A DNA stretch of 64,000 bases from assembly GCA_049585795.1 (NCBI GenBank), contig JBAVAQ010000019.1, forward strand, positions 1 to 64,000. The letters are read 5' to 3'. Made by a program: the position numbers and the translations under genes. Shown in pieces: positions 26,112 to 34,051 of this stretch. The notes under the pieces were generated by a model. It had not been told where the DNA came from. It searched no databases and saw nothing but the letters and a program-made list of their open reading frames with translations. This DNA is from JABDBE01 sp049585795 (GTDB taxonomy: Bacteria > Acidobacteriota > Terriglobia > Terriglobales > Acidobacteriaceae). Position 1 is the stretch's first letter. The number at the start of each line of letters is the position of its first letter.

Positions 26112-26585
26112 TCATGTCCATAACTTGCCGGCGAGCCAGTAATCGACACTGAACTTTCCCGGGCCGGAGCAGATCAGCCAGATAAAGAAGAGCACATACA
26201 GAACCTCCGGAAGGTAGAGGAAATCGTCGAGCCAGCTAAGAGGAGAAAGTCCCTTAGGCAGGGTGGAAATCGCGCTAGTCAGGGTGGCCACGGTCATATC
26301 GATCAATAAAGCCACGCTGGCCGGACTCGAAAGAAACCCCACGGTCAGCAAGGATCCACAAACGAACTCGACACCCGCCACGAAATAAGCCGTCTGCTGG
26401 GGAAACGGGACTTTGGCCTTAACCAGCGTCTCATAAACAGGTTTCGTGCCGCCAGCGACAAACAATTTGTTTCCGCCGGAGATGGCGAAGAAGAGCCCCA
26501 GCGAAACGCGTATCAGCAGGATGGCATATTGTTCCAAATCACTGCTACCCAGCAGCGCAAACTGGACCAACCGTTTCCAATCCAT
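26112..26585 (-). CDS. DoxX-family membrane protein
   Basis: 157 residues with four hydrophobic helices. The N-terminal part reads AILLIRVSLGLFFAISGGNK, the hallmark start of DoxX, followed by AYFVAGVEFVCGSLLTVGFL and VLFFIWLICSGPGKFSVDYW. DoxX proteins are small inner-membrane proteins linked to redox stress and thiosulfate:quinone oxidoreduction; many soil paralogues are uncharacterised. Convergent with the VOC gene, and 32 bp downstream of the NTF2-like gene, with which it probably forms an operon. Confidence 0.85.
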   Translation of the reverse strand: MDWKRLVQFALLGSSDLEQYAILLIRVSLGLFFAISGGNKLFVAGGTKPVYETLVKAKVPFPQQTAYFVAGVEFVCGSLLTVGFLSSPASVALLIDMTVATLTSAISTLPKGLSPLSWLDDFLYLPEVLYVLFFIWLICSGPGKFSVDYWLAGKLWT

Positions 26586-26617
26586 CTCTTATCCCTCCAT
26601 CGGTTTCGGCCTCGAGA

Positions 26618-27037
26618 TTATGCCTCCATCCGTTCGACCCATTGAGCGCGAAATGCGGGGGCCGGGAATGGATCCGCAAAGTACTGGGTTTCCCGGGCAA
26701 CCTTGTCGTCGATGAACTCCATGATGCTCACGGTGTAGGACGGCTTGCCGTCATAGGTCAGGATGAGTTCGGTCACCCAAAGATCATCGCCGCCAATGAT
26801 TCGTTGAACAGCAAACCGCTTTTTGCTCGGCTGACTAGCGCGTTGGCCCTGTATGTTGCGCCGACCGCGGGTTCGCTCGCCTGACTGCGGGTAGTCCAGC
26901 ACCGCGTCCTCGCGATAGATGAGGTGCTCCGTTTCAAAATCGTTGGCATCGGATGCCGCCCAATGCTGATTCAGTGCCGCACGGATCTCTTGATCTCGCG
27001 CTCCAGAACACCGCTCCTTCTTTTCTAGATCGTTCAT
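26618..27037 (-). CDS. SnoaL/NTF2-like protein
   Basis: 139 residues of the cone-shaped NTF2 fold: IRAALNQHWAASDANDFETE, then the acidic strand EDAVLDYPQSGERTRGRRNI, a beta-rich middle (VSIMEFIDDKVARETQYF), and the common end FPAPAFRAQWVERMEA. The last motif is typical of small NTF2 proteins of soil bacteria. The substrate is unknown. It heads a two-gene minus-strand unit with DoxX. It is a distant relative of the IS-interrupted gene at 9361. Confidence 0.82.
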   Translation of the reverse strand: MNDLEKKERCSGARDQEIRAALNQHWAASDANDFETEHLIYREDAVLDYPQSGERTRGRRNIQGQRASQPSKKRFAVQRIIGGDDLWVTELILTYDGKPSYTVSIMEFIDDKVARETQYFADPFPAPAFRAQWVERMEA

Positions 27038-27102
27038 CTTGAGCCCTCAATTTGACAAGAAACTAAATGCTTCAGCGGACTCGGAGTGTACGACTCGTCC
27101 GA

Positions 27103-27354
27103 CTAAGGTTGGAACCCCTCCGCCATCCACTTGGCAAATAGTTCAATCCGAGATTGCTGCCAAGGGCCTTCTCCTTTTGGTGGTGGGGGCGGCATTACGG
27201 CGCCGCCGATTCCACGAATGCGATTGTAGATGGCGCCAGCGTGCTTTTTGACGTCATCGTAACTTCCCAGATTGAACGCCTTGCTCATGCCTTGAATGTC
27301 CCACTCGGTAAAGAGCGGGCGAATATCCATTTGAAAGCTCGTCGTCTTCGTCAT
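27103..27354 (-). CDS. Small conserved-looking protein of unknown function
   Basis: The 83 residues read SFQMDIRPLFTEWDIQGMSK, then NLGSYDDVKKHAGAIYNRIR and a Pro-rich VMPPPPPKGEGPWQQSRIEL, ending FAKWMAEGFQP. The pattern D-I-x-P-L-F ... M-P ... F-x-x-W-x-x-x-G is like the end of cytochrome-c-type domains that have lost the CxxCH, and stand-alone proteins of this type are common in soil bacteria. No signal peptide is present. TGAGGCACA gives a modest ribosome site. Confidence 0.55.
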   Translation of the reverse strand: MTKTTSFQMDIRPLFTEWDIQGMSKAFNLGSYDDVKKHAGAIYNRIRGIGGAVMPPPPPKGEGPWQQSRIELFAKWMAEGFQP

Positions 27355-27537
27355 TGTGCCTCACAGGTATTGGATTATACGGATGTCGCGGTCTGCTTCG
27401 GGCAACGACCAATTTTGATATCTGGCCGAACGACTCGAAGAAATGTTCCTTGGCTTCTCGCGCTTGCAACGGGGTCGATGAGCAGATACATGAGTTCCGT
27501 CTTTCCAACGGAGTTTGGAAACGCGTCGAGCGCCGCC

Positions 27538-28373
27538 CTAGCGCGCGATTTGGCCCAGGTAGTATCCGACTCGATTTTCGACGTCCCCCGGCTTGTGGAA
27601 GCCGCGCGCCATCAGCTGTTTGATCCCCTCTTGGGCGGCAGGTCGCCCGAGCGAAGCGATGCACGCATCCCACCCGGCGCCGAGCTCGACGTCCGGCGGC
27701 AGGCTGGTGTTCACGAGGCGCTTGGTCTGGGCGATCGCCCATTTGTCGAACTTGGCGATCCGGGTTGCGAGCGCCTCTACGAACGCATCTAGCTCGGCGT
27801 CGGGCAGGGCGCGATTAATTTAACCGTAAGCCTCGGCCTGATCTGCTCTGATGTCTTCCGAGCTCAAGAGCACTTCGAGGGCGCGGTTTCGACCGATGAG
27901 CCGGGAAGCCGGGCCATGGGGCCGCCACCGGCGACCATCCCCACGCCCACCTCCCATTGCGAGATGATCGTCTTCTCGCGACTGGCAAAACTCATGTCGC
28001 AGGCCAGCGTGATCTCGCTGCCGTTGCCGGTCGCACGGCCGCGGATGAGCGCGATGGAGGCAACTGGCAAGCGGGTCAGACGCACAAGGAAGTCCGGCCA
28101 AGGCGGCAAGCCCGTGGGACCCTCCGGCATCGAGGTCAGGTCTTCAATCTTGGCCGTGAAATCCGAGTGATTCAAGAAGTAGTCGTCGACCGCACTATCG
28201 AAGACCACGACCCTGACCTGCCCGTCGGCCTCGAGCGCGTCGATCACTTCCTGAAACTGCTTGACCATTTCCGGGCCCATGACGTTGATCGGTGGATTGT
28301 CGATCGTGACACGCCAATAGGCGGGCGACCGCCGGGTCAGGCGAATCTGTACGAGTTTCGCAGGTGCGTTCAT
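27538..28373 (-). pseudogene. Enoyl-CoA hydratase/isomerase gene with a frameshift and a stop
   Basis: The N-terminal part (NAPAKLVQIRLTRRSPAYWR, DNPPINVMGP, then ACDMSFASREKTIISQWEVG) is in frame to GGGPMARLP at about 27905. There CCCGG stands where CCCCGG would keep the frame (RLPRLIGRNRALEVLLSSED). The second frame reaches AEAYG, meets TAA at about 27820, and continues in the same frame as INRALPDAELDAFVEALATR to GYYLGQIAR and the real stop at 27538. The crotonase CoA-binding fold is evident, but two lesions should abolish the product. A strong regulon site lies about 220 bp upstream of the ATG at 28373. Confidence 0.8.
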
Positions 28374-28593
28374 AGTTGCCACGGGATTTCCCTCCGTATT
28401 AGTCTCGGAAGTCAGTTGATTAAAGCCGACAATAGCCGTCGGCCGTTCGTAGTTCATTCGTTGCGGCAGATGCACACATAGCGCACGACAATCTCAAGAA
28501 CTTAGAGCTTCGATCCGAAATCGTCACTTGGGTGACACAAACCATCCGGCTACATAAGGCTGTCGCCATTTAGCCAGAACAAAATGGGCCGCG

Positions 28594-28628
28594 CAATTGG
28601 ACGATGGTATTGGTCATACTTTCGTATC
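28594..28628 (-). promoter_or_regulatory. ATACCATCGTCCAATTG regulatory site
   Basis: On the minus strand: AAAGTATGACCA then ATACCATCGTCCAATTG. It points to the broken enoyl-CoA hydratase gene. It lies only 13 bp before the ATG at 28641 on the plus strand, too close to activate that gene from this side. Confidence 0.6.
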
Positions 28629-28640
28629 GACTGCAGTGAA

Positions 28641-29150
28641 ATGGCCCAGGTCGTGACCATGAACAGTGTCGTGCGGTATTTTCTTCGAGTACCGGTACAC
28701 GTTTACCGTTGGCGACTAGGCCGCCTGCTGGGAAGGCGCTTCTTGCTCTTGACGCACATCGGACGCCGCACTGGCCGGCGCCATCAGACCGTCCTCGAAG
28801 TTATGGAGTACCACCACGACGGCCCTGAAGCGGTGGTGATGAGTGGCTTCGGCCGCAACGCGGAATGGCTCCGTAACATTGAAGCCGCGACCGGTGAGGA
28901 AATCACCATTGGTGCGCAACATTTCGCGGCGGTCCATCGCTTTCTGAGCGATGATGAGGCGACGAAAGTGGTCAGCGGTTATGAGCACAAAAACTGGTTT
29001 ATGGCTCCGATTATTCGCCATGTGCTGAGCCGCTTGCTGGGTTGGCGGTATCGCGGTTCCGAAGCGGACCGCCTGAGATTGGTCAGGCAGTTGCCATTAG
29101 TCGCCTTTCGGCCGACGCGATCTGAAGTTTCCGGGCGCTTCTCCGGTTAG
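28641..29150 (+). CDS. Ddn-like deazaflavin-dependent nitroreductase-family protein
   Basis: About 169 residues of the split-barrel Ddn/DUF385 family: VYRWRLGRLLGRRFLLLTHI, GRRTGRRHQTVLEVMEYHHD, then MSGFGRNAEWLRNIEAATGE, a strand-helix order typical of F420-binding Ddn homologues. Mycobacterial Ddn reduces quinones and nitroimidazoles with F420H2. Acidobacteria may use other flavins, so the cofactor is open. The ATG at 28641 and the one at 28659 are both plausible; an upstream ATG at 28584 would put the regulatory site inside the gene. Confidence 0.75.
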   Translation: MAQVVTMNSVVRYFLRVPVHVYRWRLGRLLGRRFLLLTHIGRRTGRRHQTVLEVMEYHHDGPEAVVMSGFGRNAEWLRNIEAATGEEITIGAQHFAAVHRFLSDDEATKVVSGYEHKNWFMAPIIRHVLSRLLGWRYRGSEADRLRLVRQLPLVAFRPTRSEVSGRFSG

Positions 29151-29307
29151 GCAGCATTGTGAGTTCTCGATCTTGTAGACTCATTTTTCCGGTTTCTTCT
29201 GAGAGTGGTTTTCCAAAGTACTGCAACCTTGTATCCTAGCTGCACTCCATTGAGGCCGAGGTGGTCCCATTTCATTTGCGGTCGACGATCTTGTAGCGCT
29301 TGAGAGT

Positions 29308-31140
29308 TTGTCCTCGCGAGAGCAAGCGACGCGGGTTTACGAACTGCTGCGGATGTTTCTGGATATTCCGGTCGAGGCGCGAACCGAAGCGCTTTCACGG
29401 CTCACGGCGGCGATCGCCAGCCGACCCGACGGCGAAGCCATTCATTCGGCGCTGCGCGAATTCTGGTCTCATCACTCTTGCGTGCGTGTAATTTCAGAGG
29501 CGGGCTTGCCTAACGAGGTATTCCTGTTGCGCGAATTGCTGGCGAGAGCTCTCAGGCACTTATTGCCGGTGGATGAGGTCGAGGGCGATCTTTACGTATT
29601 AATGGATTCTTTAAACTTGAAGGAATCCGACGCGCGCTGGCTCGCTACCTTGCCCGATTCTCTGGTGGCTTTGTGGGCCGAAATTTTCCGGCCTACGCGT
29701 CCCGCCATTCTTGCCAGTTGCAAAATTCTTGCGCTGCGGGCTGCCAACATCGCGTTGGCGCGCGACTTGATCGAATTTGCCGATGACGAAGACATTGCCA
29801 AATCGAGCTTCTTTAACCTCCCGGCCGTGGTGGAGCATGTGGCTCGTCATCCCCAAGACTTCCACAGTTGGGAAGAGCAGCGGGCTGCATGTGACGCGCA
29901 ACTGCAGGCTGTGAATCGACTGATCGAGGAAAAAGGTTCCACTGCGGATTTAGTTTTTCGGGTACGCCTGCTGCGTTCACTGCTGGGAAGAATTCAGCAA
30001 GTCATCAGCCTCGAACAAGTTGGTTCGGACGCCAGCAAACTCGCTGTCGTAATTGTGCACGGCTTCGCTTCGCAACGGCGCATTCGGACCGTGCTCAGCG
30101 CGAGCACCCGCCGTCTGGCGCGAAGCGTGGTGGAGAGAACCGGACGCGCCGGCAAGCACTACATTGCGCGCAATGCGGCGCAATGGAGAGCCATGGGCCA
30201 GGGAGCAATTCTCGCCGGCGTGATCACATCTTTCACCGCCTTATTCAAGTACTCGATTGCTTCAGCAATTCATGCTCCCATGCTTTTGGCCTTTGCGCTT
30301 TCAATGAACTATGTGGTCAGTTTTCTGCTCATGCAGGCGGGCGGATTCTTGCTCGCCTCGAAAATGCCCGCAGCCACGGCGGCCACTTTGGTCGATGCCA
30401 TGGAAGACCCGGCAAAAGATCACATGGCAAGTCTGAAAGCGATTTCCGAAACCCAGTTCATCGTTACCGTCAGCAACCTGGTCGGGGCCGTTCCGGTCTC
30501 AATTCTTATCGATCGGATTTTCATCGCAATCACTGGGCACCCGTTCCTTACGGCTGCGGAGGCGGAGCATGGTGTGCACATGCTTTTTCCGCACGCCTCC
30601 CTGACCATTGTTTTTGCCATCGTCACCGGCGGTTTTCTCTGGCTTTCCTCGCTGGCAACCGGATGGACCGCGAATTACCTTGCCCTGCACGATATGGCGA
30701 CGGCGATCTCAAATAGTCTTCGCATTCGAGACCGGCTCGGGCCTAAGCGGGCGGCGATGCTGGCGAACTGGACGCGGCACCACGCGGCCGGATCTGTTGG
30801 GTTCATCGTGCTGGGCTTTCTGCTCGGCGTTGTGCCCGTGATGGTTGAGCTATTTGGAATTCCTCTTGAGGTTCGCCACGTCACCCTCGCCGCCGCAAGT
30901 CTTGGCTACGCCCTCGACGGAGGGCATGTGTATGCCGAAGTGGGCTGGCAAGACGCTGTCGCGGCTTTCTCAGGTATCGCGATGATCGGCCTTCTGAATA
31001 TCTTTACCTCGTTTGCGCTGAGTTTTCTCTTGGCCGTACGCGCCCGCAACATCGGGGAGAAACAGTCCCGCCGCTTCTTACGCGAAATCGGACGGGAGCT
31101 TCTCGCAGACCCGCTAGCGTTCCTGCTTCCTCGGCGTTAA
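29308..31140 (+). CDS. 'Site-specific recombinase' (SpecificRecomb, Gcr-like) family membrane protein
   Basis: About 610 residues. The first ~270 are soluble and helical; the rest has about seven hydrophobic segments, including LSMNYVVSFLLMQAGGFLLA, a second FIVTVSNLVGAVPVSILIDR and VGFIVLGFLLGVVPVMVELF. This matches PF10136, named after Neisseria Gcr, a proposed recombinase. The multi-helix membrane layout does not fit a DNA recombinase, so the family name is doubtful. The start is uncertain: no ATG with a ribosome site was found, and TTG at 29308 or an upstream codon is possible. Gene order does not suggest a partner. Confidence 0.7.
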   Translation: MSSREQATRVYELLRMFLDIPVEARTEALSRLTAAIASRPDGEAIHSALREFWSHHSCVRVISEAGLPNEVFLLRELLARALRHLLPVDEVEGDLYVLMDSLNLKESDARWLATLPDSLVALWAEIFRPTRPAILASCKILALRAANIALARDLIEFADDEDIAKSSFFNLPAVVEHVARHPQDFHSWEEQRAACDAQLQAVNRLIEEKGSTADLVFRVRLLRSLLGRIQQVISLEQVGSDASKLAVVIVHGFASQRRIRTVLSASTRRLARSVVERTGRAGKHYIARNAAQWRAMGQGAILAGVITSFTALFKYSIASAIHAPMLLAFALSMNYVVSFLLMQAGGFLLASKMPAATAATLVDAMEDPAKDHMASLKAISETQFIVTVSNLVGAVPVSILIDRIFIAITGHPFLTAAEAEHGVHMLFPHASLTIVFAIVTGGFLWLSSLATGWTANYLALHDMATAISNSLRIRDRLGPKRAAMLANWTRHHAAGSVGFIVLGFLLGVVPVMVELFGIPLEVRHVTLAAASLGYALDGGHVYAEVGWQDAVAAFSGIAMIGLLNIFTSFALSFLLAVRARNIGEKQSRRFLREIGRELLADPLAFLLPRR

Positions 31141-31175
31141 CGTCAAAAGCCATGTCGGATGGCTTTTCACCGCGG

Positions 31176-31229
31176 TCATCCTGAGGCAGCGGAGCCTCCG
31201 GCAAAGCCGGAGACTCCCAACGAAGGATC
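31176..31229 (-). repeat. Variant copy of the GATCCTTCG...GGATGA element
   Basis: On the minus strand it opens with GATCCTTCG and closes with CAGGATGA, as do the copies at 38218 and 38977, but the interior differs and holds its own hairpin, CCGGC-TTT-GCCGG. Confidence 0.6.
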
Positions 31230-31338
31230 TCTGCACTCGGTCCTTTCCCACCCGAACCAAACCGAGGGGTGCCCTATCTTTGCGTTCTGTGCGCTAGGGT
31301 GGGAGCCGATCCTGCCAAAGCGCCTCCAGCATCGCGAG

Positions 31339-31382
31339 ATAACTCCGTCATCCCCGGCATAGCGAAATAACTCTGTCATCCC
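31339..31382 (+). repeat. 16-bp direct repeats, 28-bp period
   Basis: ATAACTCYGTCATCCC occurs at 31339-31354 and 31367-31382 with one mismatch. The CATCC end is shared with the larger dispersed element next to it. Confidence 0.55.
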
Positions 31383-31471
31383 GACCGAAGCGAAACGCAG
31401 TGGAGGGGCACCCTGTGTTCCGCGCGATCGACCATGGATTAACGCGTCACCGACCCTGCGGTTTTGGGAAG

Positions 31472-31491
31472 GGCACGACTTCAGTCGTGCC
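31472..31491. repeat. REP-like palindrome
   Basis: GGCACGACT-TC-AGTCGTGCC: 9-bp perfect arms. A related palindrome with the same GGCACG edge lies at 32713. Confidence 0.7.
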
Positions 31492-31512
31492 ACTACCATC
31501 CCCATAAACACA

Positions 31513-31524
31513 GGGCTTCAGCCC
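31513..31524. repeat. Second short palindrome of the REP-like pair
   Basis: GGGCT-TC-AGCCC follows the 31472 palindrome by 21 bp. Paired palindromes with a TTCA centre are a common form of dispersed REP-like sequence. Confidence 0.55.
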
Positions 31525-31706
31525 CTGAGGGACCTGCCCACGCAAGCAACGGAGAAGCCGAGCGCACCAGAAATCGAATCGCAGCGGACGGCGCGTCGCC
31601 GGAAACAGGCTGGCGTCCTCCCCACCGTACGGATGCGTCCAGCCGAGGAAAATCCCCGCACAAGCGAAGCTTGAACTCGCCGGCCCCGAGAGTAAAATGA
31701 GCAGGC

Positions 31707-32555
31707 ATGGCCAAGTCTCGGCGCGCTGCCCCGCCATCACCGACACAGCATCACCCTACCATCTCGCCGGAGATCGCCCTGAAAAGACTGCAAAAGCTTC
31801 TGGACCAAATACCGGACGTACGATCGCGGGGCCACGCTTCCCCTGAGCTTTCGACGTGGCAGGGAAATATCAAGATTGTGCTGTCTGAGTTGTACGGCGA
31901 GAATTCCCTTATTTTTAAGGAATTCAAAGGAATCTGGTTTAGTCCAGGTATGTTCTATCAGGGACAGCCCGAGTCCGATTTTGTAACGGCGTGTAACTCC
32001 GGACTGGATCATGCGAGAGGGTTCTTGCAGTCCCGGATCAGCGATCTGCGGGAAAGCGTCGGCGTAGAAATCGAAGCGTCGACTGGCGACTCATTCAATC
32101 TCAGTTCATCTGCTCGTCGCATTTTTGTAGTGCATGGCCACGACCACGGAAACAAAGAGACGGTGGCGAGGTTCCTTGGCGGATTAGATCTTGAACCGGT
32201 CATCCTGCACGAACAAGCGGACCAAGGCAACACGATCATCGAAAAGTTTGAAGCGCACGCGTCGGACGTGCAGTGTGCTGTGGTCATTCTCACCGCCGAC
32301 GACATTGCTAGTTCGAAAGCAAATCCTGAGCAAAAGGAGTTCCGAGCGCGACAGAATGTAATTCTTGAGCTCGGATTCTTTGTTGGAAAATTGGGTCGAG
32401 ATCGCACGTTCGCGCTCGTCGAAAAGGGCGTTACCTTGCCTTCCGATATCCACGGCGTTGTCTACATTCCATTGGACGCTGGGGGGTGGAGACTTCATCT
32501 CGTGAGAGAACTTAAGGCTGCGGGACTCCAGGTGGATGCCAATCGAGCATTCTGA
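31707..32555 (+). CDS. TIR-like predicted nucleotide-binding protein (PF10137 type)
   Basis: 282 residues. The C-terminal domain (about 137-260) has the TIR-like order RRIFVVHGHDHGNKETVARF, LEPVILHEQADQGNTIIEKF, VVILTADDIASSK, and ARQNVILELGFFVGKLGRDR, in which the Glu of ILELGF is the expected NADase residue. This domain is the effector part of CBASS TIR-STING and Pycsar TIR proteins, which cleave NAD+ once activated. The N-terminal ~135 residues are helical and unassigned, so the trigger is unknown. No cyclase gene is visible nearby. The weak ribosome site leaves some doubt about the start. Confidence 0.8.
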   Translation: MAKSRRAAPPSPTQHHPTISPEIALKRLQKLLDQIPDVRSRGHASPELSTWQGNIKIVLSELYGENSLIFKEFKGIWFSPGMFYQGQPESDFVTACNSGLDHARGFLQSRISDLRESVGVEIEASTGDSFNLSSSARRIFVVHGHDHGNKETVARFLGGLDLEPVILHEQADQGNTIIEKFEAHASDVQCAVVILTADDIASSKANPEQKEFRARQNVILELGFFVGKLGRDRTFALVEKGVTLPSDIHGVVYIPLDAGGWRLHLVRELKAAGLQVDANRAF

Positions 32556-32712
32556 GGCGTTCATGGGCAGGGAGGTGTTGGTAATTCCCCGCCGGCCCAT
32601 CGCCCTTGCACGGGAAGGCCGAGTCGCCAGCTTCAATTTCTCCGCCTCCATTTCCCGAACAACCGGTAGACAGAATCGGCTCGCGAGCGTATAAAATAGT
32701 TCGAACTCTGAG

Positions 32713-32738
32713 GGGGGCACGGTTCAAGCCGTGGCCCC
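32713..32738. repeat. REP-like palindrome
   Basis: GGCACGG-TTCAA-GCCGTGGCC lies between the TIR-like gene and the membrane gene. The centre and the GGCACG edge recall the palindrome at 31472. Confidence 0.5.
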
Positions 32739-32800
32739 TTCGGCTTTTGGGCGAACGAATCCGGCGACGTCGGCCCGGCGACCAAAAAAGGGGCAACCAA

Positions 32801-33337
32801 GTGAACACTCCGCAAGAGCCACGAAGCATCGCGACAGCAAGAGTGGTCATCTGCTTTGTGTGTATCTTATCCTTCCTTTCGGCGGTTGCCTACATTGTGC
32901 TTATGTCCTGCACAACGCCGGTCCAGATCAGAGTGACGAACTATGACGCCTACAGAACCGAAGCGCTGAAGATGACCCGAGAAGAATCGGCGAGCTTCTT
33001 CCAGATAGGCGTCGCGGTTCTAGGTGCATTGTGGGCCACCACGATCGTCAGCAAGGACAATCGCTTAACGAGGAACGATTGGCCAGAAATTGTGATGTGT
33101 TCCGTCGCCAGCGTGACGTTGGTGGGATTCCTGTTCTTCAACTGGAGATACGGACGCCTGTTGGCTCAACTTTATTGGGACATGGGGCCCATGCTGAGCA
33201 CGACCAATAAGTTCGCGGACATTAACTCTCGCTACGTCCAAGGGTTGCATGATGTCATGCAGTTATGTTTTTATGCGGGTCTAGCATTAAGCGCTGCCTC
33301 TGTGTTCAGCAGCTGCATACTTAGGAGAACATCATGA
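32801..33337 (+). CDS. Unrecognised membrane protein in the TIR cassette
   Basis: A GTG at 32801 opens about 178 residues; the frame extends further left, but that part runs through the palindrome and is Arg-rich. Four hydrophobic stretches are seen (VVICFVCILSFLSAVAYIVL, FQIGVAVLGALWATTIV, IVMCSVASVTLVGFLFFNW, LCFYAGLALSAASVFSSC). I know no family. The next gene starts within its last codons (ATCATGAG), which implies coupled expression. A TIR effector followed by a small membrane protein is reminiscent of defence cassettes, but this is inference. Confidence 0.6.
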   Translation: MNTPQEPRSIATARVVICFVCILSFLSAVAYIVLMSCTTPVQIRVTNYDAYRTEALKMTREESASFFQIGVAVLGALWATTIVSKDNRLTRNDWPEIVMCSVASVTLVGFLFFNWRYGRLLAQLYWDMGPMLSTTNKFADINSRYVQGLHDVMQLCFYAGLALSAASVFSSCILRRTS

Positions 33338-33963
33338 GTCATCGGCCTGTGTTCCATCTCTGTACCCTGATTGCCTTGTCGCTACAACTGCTCCTCACTG
33401 AGAAAGCTCCTTCTGAGGACGTAAAACAGCCGCTTCCGAGCACGCTCGCCTACTCGCGTGAATGTCTGTCTGCTCGCAACTCCTCCCATTTTAAGGAGGC
33501 CTCAGCACGTGAGGAGTTCTTGACGAAGACGAAAAACTGTATGTTTTCGGGATCGCCGGATATTCCTCAGGGCCTGCTAATAAAAGATGAAGAGGTGATC
33601 ACTGGCGCATATCCGCAGGTCAGGACTTTCTACCCAACACATTCCGAAGAAGATTGGGCAAGGATATCTATCTTAGCTTGGGCTAAGTATCGCTCGCAAA
33701 ATGCAATCGGGCTCATGACCAAGGCGGCTTTTGTCCAGGTGAGCCAGTCATTCGGCCAATTGATCGTGAAAAGCGATCCTCCAGGTGCGGTTATCAAGGT
33801 CGACTCGATCCTGTGGGAGGGTCCGACGAACACTACTGACTGGACGGAGGCCGGCAACCATTCTGTGACGCTGAGTAAGAAGGCGTGCAATGACGAACAG
33901 GACAAAATACAAGTTCCCGCTGGAGGTAGCGTCACCTTCGAAAAAAAATTGACCTGTAAATGA
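33334..33963 (+). CDS. Secreted PEGA-domain protein
   Basis: 209 residues starting with a signal peptide (LCTLIALSLQLLLTEKAPSE). The C-terminal ~65 residues form a PEGA-like beta domain: GQLIVKSDPPGAVIKVDSIL, then a Gly/Asn loop and NHSVTLSKKAC. Such domains occur on surface proteins and anchor or space them. The middle part (CLSARNSSHFKEASAREEFL and EEDWARISILAWAKYRSQNA) is unassigned. The start overlaps the stop of the membrane gene by four bases. Cys residues in the mature part may form disulfides. Confidence 0.65.
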   Translation: MSHRPVFHLCTLIALSLQLLLTEKAPSEDVKQPLPSTLAYSRECLSARNSSHFKEASAREEFLTKTKNCMFSGSPDIPQGLLIKDEEVITGAYPQVRTFYPTHSEEDWARISILAWAKYRSQNAIGLMTKAAFVQVSQSFGQLIVKSDPPGAVIKVDSILWEGPTNTTDWTEAGNHSVTLSKKACNDEQDKIQVPAGGSVTFEKKLTCK

Positions 33964-33976
33964 GCCCCTTCGGGGC
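33964..33976 (+). terminator. Short GC-rich hairpin after the PEGA gene
   Basis: GCCCC-TTC-GGGGC starts directly after the stop codon and lies between convergent genes. No T-run follows, so it is only a possible terminator. Confidence 0.35.
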
Positions 33977-34051
33977 GGTCGTCGCGGCCCATCCTAGCGT
34001 GGTACCCTTCGCGGTGAGATGGCGGCCTTCGTTTGTTCCTCCCCCATTGCC

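Larger units (their letters stand above)
31141..31706. other. Repeat-rich 566-bp spacer
   Basis: It contains several dispersed elements listed separately (31176, 31339, 31472, 31513) and no convincing gene. Short open frames here run through the palindromes and have no ribosome sites. Confidence 0.6.

Noticed and set aside
27154..27792. 212-codon plus-strand frame
   Set aside because: It is antisense to the small 27103 gene and to the 3' half of the enoyl-CoA hydratase, both of which have family character.
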